DNA of 64,000 bases, taken from NCBI RefSeq assembly GCF_003368325.1, contig NZ_CP031466.1:2108001-2172000 (forward strand). Reading direction: 5' to 3'. The position numbers and the translations under genes are program-made. Shown here one piece after another: positions 8,946-18,400 of this stretch (position 1 is its first letter; each line of letters opens with the position of its first letter). The notes below the pieces were generated by a model. That model worked only from the letters and a program-made list of their open reading frames with translations, made no database searches and was not told where the DNA came from. The stretch comes from Paraburkholderia caffeinilytica. Lineage in GTDB: Bacteria; Pseudomonadota; Gammaproteobacteria; Burkholderiales; Burkholderiaceae.

Positions 8946-9740
8946 ATGTCTGAGATGTCCGAGCAACGCACTGTCGTCATCACGGGCGCAGGAACCGGCA
9001 TCGGCGAGGCCTGCGCGAGGCTGTTTGCCGCGCAAGGCGCGCGCGTCGCGCTGGTCGGCCGGCGCCGCGAGCCGCTCGAGCGCGTCGCGCGCGAAACCAG
9101 CGGCCTCGTGCTGGAGGGCGACGCGGCCAGTTCAGCGGACTGGGCTCGCTTCATCGCGCAGATCGCCGCGAACGGCGCTCACATCGACGCGCTCGTCGCC
9201 TGTGCCGGCGGCTTCGGTTCCGGCAATGCGACCGACACCGACGATGCGGCGTGGGCCGCCGCCATGCGCGCGAATCTGGACACCGCGTTCGTGAGCGCGC
9301 GCGCCTGCCTGCCCCAGCTGATCGCGCGTCGTGGCGCGATCGTACTGGTCGCCTCGATCGCGTCGCTGGCCGCCGGGCCTGCCGTGTGTGGATACACCAC
9401 CGCCAAGCACGCGCTGATCGGTCTGACACGCTCGCTCGCGCGCGACTACGGCCCGCTCGGCGTGTGCGTCAACGCGGTCTGCCCCGGTTGGGTGCGCACG
9501 CCGATGGCCGATGCGGAGATGCAGCCGCTCATCGAGCGCTATGGCGAGACGCTCGATGCCGCCTATCGGCGCGTGTGCGCCGACGTGCCGCTGCGCCGGC
9601 CTGCCGACGCGGAGGAGATCGCCGCCGTGTGCGACTTTCTCGTTTCGCCGGCCGCGTCGATCGTGACGGGCGCCACTCTTGTCGCCGATGGCGGCTCATC
9701 GATCGTCGATGTGCCGACGCTGGCGTTCGACCCTCTGTGA
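8946..9740 (+). CDS. Short-chain dehydrogenase/reductase (SDR), classical
   Basis: A 264-residue classical SDR with the NAD(P)-binding TGAGTGIG at 13-20, a CAGG variant of the NNAG motif at about 86-89, and catalytic Ser near 137-140, Tyr 150 and Lys 154 (GYTTAKHA). A C-terminal PGWVRTPM loop and a DGG near the end complete the pattern. It presumably oxidises a secondary alcohol or reduces a ketone in the cytoplasm; the substrate is unknown. It is divergent from the LuxR gene, and its stop lies 4 bases from the convergent end of the next SDR, so the two SDRs meet tail to tail. Confidence 0.85.
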   Translation: MSEMSEQRTVVITGAGTGIGEACARLFAAQGARVALVGRRREPLERVARETSGLVLEGDAASSADWARFIAQIAANGAHIDALVACAGGFGSGNATDTDDAAWAAAMRANLDTAFVSARACLPQLIARRGAIVLVASIASLAAGPAVCGYTTAKHALIGLTRSLARDYGPLGVCVNAVCPGWVRTPMADAEMQPLIERYGETLDAAYRRVCADVPLRRPADAEEIAAVCDFLVSPAASIVTGATLVADGGSSIVDVPTLAFDPL

Positions 9741-9744
9741 TGCC

Positions 9745-10584
9745 TTAGGCGAGCGCGGCGGTGCACTCGGGGAGGGTCGCGCCGCCATCGACGACGATGG
9801 TCTGACCGGTAATGTACGAAGCCGCGTCGGACGCGAGGAACAGCATCGCCGCGGCGATATCCGACGGTTCGCCGAGCCGCCCGAGCGGTATTGCGCGTTC
9901 GATCCGCCCGTTCAATTCGCCATCGCCGAGATTGTCCATGGCCGGCGTGCGGATCATGCCTGGCTCGACGCCGTTCACCGTGATCCGGTGCTTCGCCAGT
10001 TCGAGCGCTGCAGCCCGGATGAAGCCGTTCACGCCCGCCTTCGATGCGGCATAGTGCGCGAGACCGGGATACGCGACCCGTGGCCCCGTTACCGAGGAGG
10101 TCGCCAGCACCCGGCCGCCGCCCTGCCGGATGAACGACGGCACAGCGGCCTGCGTCAGCCAGAACAGCGCGGCAAGATTCACCGACAGGGTGCGTTCGAG
10201 GATCGCGGGTGTGATGTCGCGAAATGCGGTCAGCGGAAAATACGCGGCGTTATGCACCACCACGTCGAGGCGCCGATGCCCGGATTCGATCCCGGCCACC
10301 AGCCTCTCGATCTGTTCCCGCTCGCCCATATCGGCCTCGTAGGGATGGGCACGGCCACCTGCCGCGGTGATGTATGCCACGGCATCGCGGGCCGCTTCGA
10401 TACGCAGATCAGCAATCGCGACCTCCGCGCCGCACGCGGCAAAGGCCTCGGCAATGCCACGGCCTATGCCCTGCGCGCCCCCCGTGACAAGCACGACCTT
10501 ACCGCTGAAATCGGGCCTGCCGGGCAATTGCGCTATCGCCTGCAAATCAGCCTGCGTCATGGATATGCCTGGTGCTTGCGTCAT
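9745..10584 (-). CDS. Short-chain dehydrogenase/reductase (SDR), second copy
   Basis: A 279-residue SDR with TGGAQGIG at 34-41, HNAA at about 111-114, Ser 163/164, Tyr 178 and Lys 182 (HYAASKAGV), and the GQTIVVDGG ending of the family. The start ATG at 10584 overlaps the TGA of the upstream MoaF-family gene (ATGA), so translation is probably coupled; the frame stays open further upstream only because it runs into that gene. Pairing with MoaF hints at a shared catabolic job, but no substrate can be assigned. Confidence 0.85.
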   Translation of the reverse strand: MTQAPGISMTQADLQAIAQLPGRPDFSGKVVLVTGGAQGIGRGIAEAFAACGAEVAIADLRIEAARDAVAYITAAGGRAHPYEADMGEREQIERLVAGIESGHRRLDVVVHNAAYFPLTAFRDITPAILERTLSVNLAALFWLTQAAVPSFIRQGGGRVLATSSVTGPRVAYPGLAHYAASKAGVNGFIRAAALELAKHRITVNGVEPGMIRTPAMDNLGDGELNGRIERAIPLGRLGEPSDIAAAMLFLASDAASYITGQTIVVDGGATLPECTAALA

Positions 10585-11528
10585 TGCGGATACCGTGTCG
10601 TGTTCAGAATCCGCGCGTGCGCGCCGACCGGAAAATTCGACACCGCGTCGAAGCGGTTTCCCTTGTAGCCAAAAATCTTGCCGTCGGTCCTGAGGCGGTC
10701 GAGGTCGATCATCACGACGCCCAGGGTTGGAATGATTTTCTCGCGCCACACGAACAGGTACAGATTCGTGTCGATGGCGAAATAGTGGCAGCGGTCGACA
10801 TCGGCAAGACCTTGTTCGACGCCGGACAGACACTGCCACGCGTAGAAGTTCTCGTTGAGATACACGTGTTCGTAGCGCTCGGTTGCGCTATACGTGTAGA
10901 GATTGCGCATGCCGATCAGTTCGCCGGTGGGACGATGCAACGCCTCGGCGGCGAGCGGGTCCGCCGGCGCGGCGGCCTGCCCCCGCGGCGCGGACGCTGA
11001 CGTCTGGCCCGGCGCGATCGTACCGTGCCTGAACTGGACGCGCACACTGGTCAACTCGTCGCCCTGTTCGACACGCGTAAAAGGAGCAACCCGCGTTTGC
11101 GCCTCGCTCGGAAGCGTGCCGACGACAGACGTGCACAAACCGCGATTCAGGTCGAGCACAAAGCTGCTCGACGATGGCGTGGCGGCGATATCTCCCGCAC
11201 TGTCACCGCCTTCTGTGGAAGCGGCACTTTGCGGCGCGTGCGAATCGACCACCCCGGCTTCGCCGACGAAATCGACCAGATAAATACCGCTGCGTAGCGA
11301 TGTCGCGCGATAGCGATGTTCGCCGCTTGAACCACGCCGCTGGCCTGCCAGAACATGCGAGCGCAACACACCGGCCGTTGCGAACTCCAGTTCGAGCGTA
11401 GGGTGGTCAGCGAACGCGAGTCGCAGTGTCTTGCCGACGAGATCGTCAAGCGCCGGCAGAATGTGGCTGTCGGGCGCGAAACCGTCAGCAAGTTCACCGA
11501 CCTGGATAAAAACGGGTTGTGATGCCAT
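10581..11528 (-). CDS. MoaF-family protein
   Basis: A 315-residue protein that matches the two-domain MoaF family. The N-terminal half has the TLRLAFADHPTLELEF and GIYLVDFV strands. The C-terminal half has TGELIGMRNLYTYS, YEHVYLNENFYAWQCLSG and YLFVWREKIIPTLGVV. MoaF was named from the Klebsiella monoamine regulon; its biochemistry is unsettled and it is not an established molybdenum cofactor enzyme. A poorly conserved Ser/Ala-rich stretch separates the halves (about residues 95-120 and 175-200). It is translationally coupled to the downstream SDR. The nearby amine oxidase and aldehyde dehydrogenase fit a monoamine context, which is an inference. Confidence 0.75.
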   Translation of the reverse strand: MASQPVFIQVGELADGFAPDSHILPALDDLVGKTLRLAFADHPTLELEFATAGVLRSHVLAGQRRGSSGEHRYRATSLRSGIYLVDFVGEAGVVDSHAPQSAASTEGGDSAGDIAATPSSSSFVLDLNRGLCTSVVGTLPSEAQTRVAPFTRVEQGDELTSVRVQFRHGTIAPGQTSASAPRGQAAAPADPLAAEALHRPTGELIGMRNLYTYSATERYEHVYLNENFYAWQCLSGVEQGLADVDRCHYFAIDTNLYLFVWREKIIPTLGVVMIDLDRLRTDGKIFGYKGNRFDAVSNFPVGAHARILNTTRYPQ

Positions 11529-11702
11529 GACTAGTGCACTCCGGTAGACGAATCGAAAGCCGCCACTTCGTCACATCACGTAGTGGCAGCACCGCGAGTC
11601 ACTCTACTGAGCTTCCGGGCATGGCGAAATCGATCAAAGGGATGATGTGACAGTGTCGCGTGCAAGTGCCCCTGAGACGAAAAAAGGCATGGCGCTCGCG
11701 GC

Positions 11703-13253
11703 TTAAGCCGCCGAGCCATCCGGTTTGAAGACCGAGACGGCATCAAGTAACAGGCGCGACTGATGTTCAAGGCTTTGAGCCGCTGCGGCGCTTTCTTCCA
11801 CCAATGCGGCGTTTTGCTGTGTGGTTTGATCGATCTGATTGATCGCGACACCAATTTGCGCTGCACCTTCGCTTTGTTCGGCGCTGGCCGAACTGATCTC
11901 GCCAATAATGCCGCTTACACGGTCGATAGCCTGAACAACGTCTCTCATTGTCGTTCCCGCCTGATCCGCGAGCACGGTGCCTTGCCTGACCTGCACGAGG
12001 CTCGCTTCAATCAACGACTTGATCTCCTTGGCCGCTTTGGCGCTGCGTTGCGCCAGGGTTCGGACTTCTCCCGCGACCACCGCGAAACCTCGCCCCTGTT
12101 CCCCGGCTCGCGCTGCCTCGACTGCCGCATTCAGTGCGAGGATGTTGGTCTGGAACGCGAGTCCGTCGATCACGCCGATAATATCTCCGATCATCTTCGA
12201 GCTTTCGTCGATACGCTTCATCGTCTCGACCACGTCCGAGACGACCTCTCCGCCTTTTCCGACCACCCCGCACGCAGCAGCCGCAAGCTCGTTCGCGAGC
12301 CTGGCGTTGTCGGCATTGTTGCGCACTGTCGCTCCAAACTGCTCCATCGTGGCAGCTGTCTGCTCGAGGGCGCTCGCCTGCTCTTCGGTGCGTTGACTCA
12401 GATCGAGATTGCCCTGCGAAATCTCCCGACTGGCGATCGATACGCTCCGCGCGTTGTCGCGGACACCTTTGACCACCACCGAGAGCTGCTCCTGCATGTT
12501 GCTCAGCGCGTTGAGAAGATCCCCGATTTCCGCGGAATAACCGGACGGAAGACGCGTACTGAGATCGCCGTCCGCAACCCGTCTGGCAGACACCACCGCC
12601 AGCTTCAACGGCTGCGTGATGCTCCTTGTAATGACATAGGAGATGAATATGCCCAGGCCGAGCGCAGTCGCGCCCAAAGCCAGCATCAAGACGACGCTGG
12701 CCGCGTTGTCAGCGGCGATGGACTTCGCGTGCGCGTCGATGTCTTTGCGCTGGTAGTCCAGGAGGGCCCGCATGGAAAGCAGGTACGCCTTGGACTGAGG
12801 AAGGAACTTCTCGTTGAGAAGAGCGATGGCCTGCGCCTCCTGCCCCTCCTTCCTGTACTGGGTGATCGCGTCACGAAGCGCAACGAATTGCTTGCGATTC
12901 GAAACGACTGCCTGAAACAGCGCGCGCTCTTCCGGGCTGCTGACTAGCGCTTCGATAGATCGGACGAACTCGTTTGCTGCCTTGCCGGCCTCGGCGGTGT
13001 CGTCGGCGAAGAAGGTCGTGAGCGACGGATCGTTGCTACGCGCAATCGCGATGGTCCGCCGCACGCCGCCGTTGACATTCGCATACCAGTCACTGACAAG
13101 CCGCTCCTTGGCAAGCGGCACGGCCATCATGGCCTCCGTCTCGCGGGCCGTGTGGTTCAGGCGCCAGATACTGTTCGAAAGTATCAGCGCCACCAGAACG
13201 AGTACAGCGGCGAAACCCGCTGCGAGACGACGCGCTATTGATAAACGGGACAT
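11703..13253 (-). CDS. Methyl-accepting chemotaxis protein
   Basis: A 516-residue transmembrane chemoreceptor. There is a first membrane helix at about 10-30 and a four-helix-bundle-like periplasmic domain (VPLAKERLVSDWY... YRKEGQEAQAIALL). A second helix at about 190-210 (VVLMLALGATALGLGIFISYV) and a HAMP segment (ARRVADGDLSTRLP) follow. The conserved signalling tip reads LAFQTNILALNAAVEAARAGEQGRGFAVVAGEVR, so it couples to CheA/CheW. The start at 13253 has AGGAG upstream; a longer frame to 13304 lacks one. No other chemotaxis gene is nearby. The ligand is unknown. Confidence 0.9.
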   Translation of the reverse strand: MSRLSIARRLAAGFAAVLVLVALILSNSIWRLNHTARETEAMMAVPLAKERLVSDWYANVNGGVRRTIAIARSNDPSLTTFFADDTAEAGKAANEFVRSIEALVSSPEERALFQAVVSNRKQFVALRDAITQYRKEGQEAQAIALLNEKFLPQSKAYLLSMRALLDYQRKDIDAHAKSIAADNAASVVLMLALGATALGLGIFISYVITRSITQPLKLAVVSARRVADGDLSTRLPSGYSAEIGDLLNALSNMQEQLSVVVKGVRDNARSVSIASREISQGNLDLSQRTEEQASALEQTAATMEQFGATVRNNADNARLANELAAAACGVVGKGGEVVSDVVETMKRIDESSKMIGDIIGVIDGLAFQTNILALNAAVEAARAGEQGRGFAVVAGEVRTLAQRSAKAAKEIKSLIEASLVQVRQGTVLADQAGTTMRDVVQAIDRVSGIIGEISSASAEQSEGAAQIGVAINQIDQTTQQNAALVEESAAAAQSLEHQSRLLLDAVSVFKPDGSAA

Positions 13254-13405
13254 CAAAGTTCTCCTGCATAGACGAACTGGCACACGTCGGGGTGGCTCCG
13301 ACACGCGTGCCGCGCGCTGTGGCCCCTATCGATAGCAGATCCGCGGAAGCGGCGTCGCCCCCTATTTCGAGCACAGACACCGCAAGTGAAATCCGGGCGC
13401 CGCCG

Positions 13406-14716
13406 CTATGCGTTCGCGACGATCAGCCGGCGCTCCGTCCGAAACCAGGCGACCATCGCGCCAATGCCCAGGATTGCCAGGCACACAATCGGTACGATCA
13501 TCGGGCCGAACGCGGTCCCGCTGCTTTTCCCGACAATTGGCATCAGGTTCTGACTGAAGAAGCCGCCAAGATTTCCGATCGAGTTGATTGCCGCGACGCT
13601 TGCCGCCGCACGCGCCCCGGAGAAATAGCGCGGCGGCATCGACCAGAAACACGGATAGAGCAGCGGAATGCACGAGCCGCCGAGCACGAGTGCGATGAAG
13701 CGCAGCGGCGTGGTGGGCAACAGAAGACTGCATGTGAACCCCAGCACGCCGAGGCCCGCAACCCATGCCATTGCCTTGAGAACGCCTTTCGCGCGACGCA
13801 GTTTCGCCGGCAGATAGAGCAGCAACAGCACCGCAATGCCCCAGGGCAACATGCTCAGAAAGCCGTTGGTGGTGCTCGACACGCCGAACGATTTGACCAG
13901 CGTCGGCAGCCAGTAGGTCACGCCATACAACGACGTCGACATCAGCATGTAGGTTGCGGCGAACAGGAGGACACGAAGATCCGTCAGCGCCTTCCACGGG
14001 TGCTCGTGCGCCGCATCCGCCGGACTCTCGCGTTCAAGTGCGGCGAGCGCGACCTGCTTTTCACGCGGGTTGAGAAAGCGTGCCTCGTGAAGCGAAGCCG
14101 GCAGCAATCTGAAGGCGGCGATAGCCACCAGAACAGCCGGCAGACCCGTGGCGATGAACACCCACTGCCAGCCCTCGAGCCCGCCGGCACCGTTCAGGCT
14201 CAACAACCATCCGCCCAGCAGCGATCCGAGCATGTTGGCAAGCGCGCTGCCCAGCGTAAATACACCGAGAACCCGCGCGCGGTAGCTCTGCGGAAACCAG
14301 AGCGTGAGGTAGTAGATCACGCCGGGATAGAAACCCGCTTCGGCCACACCCAAAGCGAAGCGCAGCACGCAGAAGACCGTCATGGAGGTCGTGAACCCCA
14401 TCAATACGGTGATCGCCCCCCAGGTCAGCATGATGCGGGCGAGCCATACGCGGGCGCCGAACCGATGCAAAGCAAGCGTGCTCGGCACTTCGAAGAGCAG
14501 ATAGCCAATGAAGAAGAGCGAGGAAGCGAGCCCGAACGCGGCCTCGGTCAACCCAAGGCTGTGTGCCATCTGCAGCTTGGCGAAGCTGACATTCTGCCGG
14601 TCGATGAACGAAATCAGGAACATCACGACCAGGATCGGCATAAGGCGCCACGCCATTTTCGACATGACGTGCCTCTCCTCGACAGACGGCAGATTAAGGG
14701 CGGTACTTACGCTCAC
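13406..14716 (-). CDS. MFS transporter, anion:cation symporter (ACS)-like
   Basis: A 436-residue major facilitator with about 12 membrane helices. ISFIDRQNVSFAKLQM in helix 1 and the GVAEAGFYPGVIYYLTLWFP segment are typical of the ACS branch that carries organic anions such as tartrate, phthalate or glucarate. It ends about 150 bases from the chemoreceptor start and begins 117 bases downstream of a periplasmic binding protein in the same direction, so the two are likely cotranscribed. A binding protein with an MFS carrier and no ABC permease is an odd pair. The divergent TctDE-like system probably regulates both. Confidence 0.85.
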   Translation of the reverse strand: MSVSTALNLPSVEERHVMSKMAWRLMPILVVMFLISFIDRQNVSFAKLQMAHSLGLTEAAFGLASSLFFIGYLLFEVPSTLALHRFGARVWLARIMLTWGAITVLMGFTTSMTVFCVLRFALGVAEAGFYPGVIYYLTLWFPQSYRARVLGVFTLGSALANMLGSLLGGWLLSLNGAGGLEGWQWVFIATGLPAVLVAIAAFRLLPASLHEARFLNPREKQVALAALERESPADAAHEHPWKALTDLRVLLFAATYMLMSTSLYGVTYWLPTLVKSFGVSSTTNGFLSMLPWGIAVLLLLYLPAKLRRAKGVLKAMAWVAGLGVLGFTCSLLLPTTPLRFIALVLGGSCIPLLYPCFWSMPPRYFSGARAAASVAAINSIGNLGGFFSQNLMPIVGKSSGTAFGPMIVPIVCLAILGIGAMVAWFRTERRLIVANA

Positions 14717-14832
14717 TACAGACTCCTTTCAGATCTCAATTGCGTGCGAATCGTCGGCGACAGGCGAACACATATTCGGCCTTCGCATGACGGCACAGGT
14801 TGCGCACCCGTTCTGGTGCGCGAGGTTTGTTT

Positions 14833-15888
14833 TCACGACGAACCGTAGTCTTCCAGCATTGGCGCGAACATCTCGCTCCAGATGCGCGGCCTTGCCTTGA
14901 TCGTGCCGACCATGTAGAGAAAATCCACATAGTTCATCAACTGACTGGGGCGCACGGAAAAACGGGTTTCCGGGGCCGAGAGCATCTGCATCACGTCGTC
15001 GACCGACACCTTCATGCTCGACGCGGCAACGTAGATGGCAGCAGCGGCACGGCGATCTTCCGCGATGACGCGGTTCGCCTCGTCGAGCGCGTCAAGAAAC
15101 GCGGCGGCAATCGCCGGCTCCGTGTCGACCAGACTTTTGGGCGCGAACACCACGTCGAGTGTGAGCGGGCCCAGTACCTCGATCGAGTCGACGACACGAT
15201 GAATGCCCGGCTCACGCAGCTCCAGGTACGAAAACGGCGGCGACGTGAAGTGCGCCGAAATTCCGTTTTCACGCCGGATGAGCGACTGCATCGCCTGAGG
15301 GTGTTGCAGGTTGACCGTGATCGAGTCGAGCTGTGCGAAGTGCTGCGGCCCGAGGACCTTGCTGGCAACCATTTGCAACACCACCGCGGAGAGCGATGTC
15401 CTGATGCCGGGCACGGCGATTTTGTCGGAAGACGAGAAGTCGCGGAGCGACGAGATCGATGGATTGTTGGTATTGAGCGAGAGAGACGTCGTGCTCAACC
15501 CGCTGATCCCGATCACCTCGACGTTCGGGATTCCCCGGGCGCGTGCCCAGAGCTCGATGAAGCCCGGAGCGCCGGCACCTGCAAAATCGAGCGTTCCGGC
15601 CATCATCGCATCGTTGACGGAATTTCCTCCGTCGAGCAACACCCATTCGGCGGCGATCGAGCGTAGTCCACGCCTTGCCGCATGCTTCTCGAACAGACGC
15701 TGCTGTTCCATGACAAGAAGCGGCAAATAAAGTATCCCGTAGCCCTTGGAGATGCGCACGGCGCGTGTCCGCGACAGCACGAGCGCGGGCGCTGCCGCTG
15801 CGGCAAGACCGGCGACGGTCAGCGCGCGGCGCCTGCGAAAATGACTCACGCGGTCCATGATGGGCCGTCGGCGGATAGCCATGCGCAA
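14833..15888 (-). CDS. Periplasmic substrate-binding protein, NMT1/TauA-like
   Basis: A 351-residue exported binding protein. The N-terminus has a basic cluster (FRRRRALTVAGLAAAAAPALVLS), suggesting Sec or Tat export. The mature part resembles the nitrate/sulfonate/taurine family: GYGILYLPLLVMEQQRLFEKHA at the start, GGNSVNDAMMAGTLDFAGAG in the middle, and DDVMQMLSAP near the end. ATG 15888 and ATG 15858 are both possible starts and neither has a strong ribosome site. It lies upstream of an MFS carrier and divergent from a response regulator. No ATP-binding or permease component is present in the window, so it may feed a distant ABC system or act as a sensor co-receptor; both are inferences. 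Confidence 0.78.
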   Translation of the reverse strand: MRMAIRRRPIMDRVSHFRRRRALTVAGLAAAAAPALVLSRTRAVRISKGYGILYLPLLVMEQQRLFEKHAARRGLRSIAAEWVLLDGGNSVNDAMMAGTLDFAGAGAPGFIELWARARGIPNVEVIGISGLSTTSLSLNTNNPSISSLRDFSSSDKIAVPGIRTSLSAVVLQMVASKVLGPQHFAQLDSITVNLQHPQAMQSLIRRENGISAHFTSPPFSYLELREPGIHRVVDSIEVLGPLTLDVVFAPKSLVDTEPAIAAAFLDALDEANRVIAEDRRAAAAIYVAASSMKVSVDDVMQMLSAPETRFSVRPSQLMNYVDFLYMVGTIKARPRIWSEMFAPMLEDYGSS

Positions 15889-16119
15889 AGTACCGGCCTG
15901 TCAGCTGGGGACGCGTTGCGGCGATCATGTCCTGTCCATGAGCTCCTGTACGAACTCACTCCCCTTGTTGCGCCCCGCCGCATTGCGTCTCCTCTGCTCT
16001 TGTCGCCACGCCGCACCGCCAAACCATTTTTGGTGTTTGTACAGCTTAGCGGTCGAGTCTGAGAAAATACTGACAAATCCCGTCCGGGAAAACCCGAAAT
16101 CGAACTGAAGGGCAGCGTC

Positions 16120-16785
16120 ATGCGGATTCTTGTAGTTGAGGACGATGCGGAAATCGGTGCGGCAATCCGCAGCCGCCTGACCCGGATCGGCCACGCCGTG
16201 GATCTTGAAACAGACGGCGCAACGGGGTACGGATTGCTGGCCGTCGAGCGGTTTGATCTCGCCGTCCTGGACGTTATGCTGCCGTCGATGGACGGCTTTA
16301 GCATCCTGCGTCGCATGAGGGCGGAAGGCATTTCCACGCCCGTGCTGCTGGTGACCGCCCGCTCCGCCATCGACGATCGCGTGAGCGGCCTCGGCCTCGG
16401 CGCCGACGACTATCTCGTCAAACCGTTCGACTACCGCGAACTCGAAGCACGCGTGCAGGTATTACTGCGCCGCAATAGCGGCCATGCGAACGACGTAGTG
16501 AGGATCGGCTCCCTCGCGATCGATCGTAGCAGCCGGCTCGCGGAGCTGGACGGTCAGCCGCTTTCGTTGTCGCGTCAGGAATTCGCGCTGCTCGAGATCC
16601 TCGCGAGCCGGCCGCAGCGGGTATTTTCCAAGGAGGAATTGCTGAACCAGCTGTTCCGCTACGGCAAGGAGCCGACCGCCAATGCGGTCGAGCAATACGT
16701 GACCCGCGTGCGCAAGAAAATTCAGGGAAGCTCGGTCGAGATACGTACCGCACGGGGCATGGGGTATCAGATTGCAACAACTTGA
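16120..16785 (+). CDS. OmpR/TctD-type response regulator
   Basis: A 221-residue two-domain response regulator. The receiver has acidic residues at 8-9, the phosphoacceptor Asp 51 in LAVLDVMLPSMDG, and Lys 101 in LVKPFDYRE. The C-terminal winged helix contains SRQEFALLEILASRPQRVFSKEELLNQLF and an AVEQYVTRVRKKI recognition helix. The gene overlaps the histidine kinase gene by 14 bases, an arrangement typical of TctD/TctE pairs that control organic-acid uptake. The divergent binding protein and MFS genes are the likely targets, through the 231-base region 15889-16119. Confidence 0.9.
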   Translation: MRILVVEDDAEIGAAIRSRLTRIGHAVDLETDGATGYGLLAVERFDLAVLDVMLPSMDGFSILRRMRAEGISTPVLLVTARSAIDDRVSGLGLGADDYLVKPFDYRELEARVQVLLRRNSGHANDVVRIGSLAIDRSSRLAELDGQPLSLSRQEFALLEILASRPQRVFSKEELLNQLFRYGKEPTANAVEQYVTRVRKKIQGSSVEIRTARGMGYQIATT

Positions 16786-18205
16786 CTGGTTTCCGAAGAC
16801 GCTATTCGGGCGAACCTTGCTCTTTATCGCACTGGTGGTCGCTTCGGGAGCCGTGGCGCTTGCCGCGATCGCGCGTTATTACGCGAGCGTTGCCGCCGAG
16901 CGCGCCTACGACCAGCTGCTTTCGGGTGCCGCGATTCAGGTCGCCGAAAATCTCTACGTTCAAGGCGGTGTGCTCGCGCTCAACCCGCCGGTGGCGGCCC
17001 TGTCGACGCTGTCGGGATACGATCTTGTTTATTACAAAGCGGTGGATTCACGCGGACTGGTGGTCGCCGGCTATGCCGATCTCAACAACCCCGCGACACT
17101 GAAGATGGCCCAGCAAGGTCCGGTTTTCGCCAACGGGATCTATCAGGATCAACGCATCAGAATGGCGACCATCGCCCGCTACATGCCCGAGGAGACCACG
17201 CCTGGATGGGCAGTCGTCACCGTGGCGCAAACCACTCGCGCGAGGCAACAGCTCACCAACGAAATGAGTCTGAAAGTATGGACGCTCATTCTGCTCATGA
17301 GCATTCTGGCGGTCGGCGCGAGCGGGCTCGCCATCAAGCATGGACTAAGGCCGCTGGCAGAGGTGGAAGCGATCATCGCATCGCGTGACCCAACGGACCT
17401 CAGACCCGTGGCCGTCAACACACCAAGCGAAATCAACGCGATTATCGGCGCGATCAATGTCCTCATGCAGCGCCTCGCGCAACGACTTTCGTCGATGCAG
17501 CGTCTCATTGCCGACGCGGCCCACCAGATGCGCACACCGCTCGCACGTCTCGATGCGCAAATCGAACTGCTGAGCACCGAGACGGATACGGCTCGTTTCG
17601 AAGCACGTTTATCGGCGTTGCGCGCCACGTCCTCGGATGTCGGCCGGCTCACCAATCAATTATTGAATCACGCCATGGTGATTCATCGCTCGGAAGTCGT
17701 TGCCTTGCAACCCGTCGAATTGAATGCGCTCGTCAAGGAGGTACTGGGACGCACGATTCCGCTTGCCGATGAACGCGATGTCGCGGTTGCGTTCGAAAGT
17801 GACGCGGCGTGCACGTACATTTCCGGAGACCGTATCAGCTTGCAGGAAGCGCTTTCGAATGTGCTTCACAATGCGCTTCTTCATGGCGCCGCGGACGAGA
17901 TCGTTGTGTCGATCACCACCTCCGGCACAACGGTGGCACTGACCGTGAACGACAACGGCTGCGGTATTGCGCCGGAACATTGGGAATCCGCGCTCCGTCC
18001 GTTCGTCAGGCTTGGGCCCGATGGCGCCGATCGGCGTACAGGGTCCGGCTTGGGACTGGCAATCGTTCAGGAGGTGATGAGGGTCCACGGCGGCAACGTT
18101 ATTTTCTCTTTCCCGGCCTCAGGTGGATTCGCCGTGACCTTGAAGTTTCCGCACACAGCCGTTCATACCGGCGACGCGTTCGCTTCACCACTCAGCGACA
18201 GGTAA
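16772..18205 (+). CDS. TctE-type sensor histidine kinase
   Basis: A 477-residue inner-membrane kinase starting at TTG 16772 inside the end of the regulator gene. It has a first membrane helix at about 12-34, a periplasmic domain of the TctE/QseC N-terminal type to about 168, and a second helix at about 169-188. The H box follows (ADAAHQMRTPLARL, His 251). The ATP-binding domain has an N box (ALSNVLHNALLHG) and G boxes (DNGCGI, GSGLGLAIV). It presumably phosphorylates the adjacent regulator in response to a periplasmic carboxylate. The solitary binding protein divergent to it might present that ligand, which is inference. Confidence 0.9.
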   Translation: MQQLDWFPKTLFGRTLLFIALVVASGAVALAAIARYYASVAAERAYDQLLSGAAIQVAENLYVQGGVLALNPPVAALSTLSGYDLVYYKAVDSRGLVVAGYADLNNPATLKMAQQGPVFANGIYQDQRIRMATIARYMPEETTPGWAVVTVAQTTRARQQLTNEMSLKVWTLILLMSILAVGASGLAIKHGLRPLAEVEAIIASRDPTDLRPVAVNTPSEINAIIGAINVLMQRLAQRLSSMQRLIADAAHQMRTPLARLDAQIELLSTETDTARFEARLSALRATSSDVGRLTNQLLNHAMVIHRSEVVALQPVELNALVKEVLGRTIPLADERDVAVAFESDAACTYISGDRISLQEALSNVLHNALLHGAADEIVVSITTSGTTVALTVNDNGCGIAPEHWESALRPFVRLGPDGADRRTGSGLGLAIVQEVMRVHGGNVIFSFPASGGFAVTLKFPHTAVHTGDAFASPLSDR

Positions 18206-18336
18206 CCCTACTCTCTACACCTTCGTATGTCGTATCCGGATCGCAATGCCGTGCGGAACGCGTCACATGCAAAGCCGCACACGGCACTCGCGATCTCCCG
18301 CCAGACATCGACGATCACACACGCCACCTATCGCCA

Positions 18337-18367
18337 GAACCGGGCTTCGCAGTCCGGAGCCCGGTTC
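18337..18367. terminator. Stem-loop between convergent genes
   Basis: A perfect 10-bp inverted repeat (arm GAACCGGGCT) with an 11-base loop lies between the kinase stop and the end of the alginate-lyase-like gene. No T-run follows on either strand, so intrinsic termination is only probable. Confidence 0.5.
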
Positions 18368-18400
18368 AACACATATAGCGAATCAATTCACGCTTACATG

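Noticed and set aside
13238..14848. Long open frame on the plus strand opposite the MFS gene (536 codons)
   Set aside because: Its composition is rich in Arg, His, Gln and Glu, as expected of a high-GC antisense shadow. The minus-strand frame has clear MFS helices and motifs.
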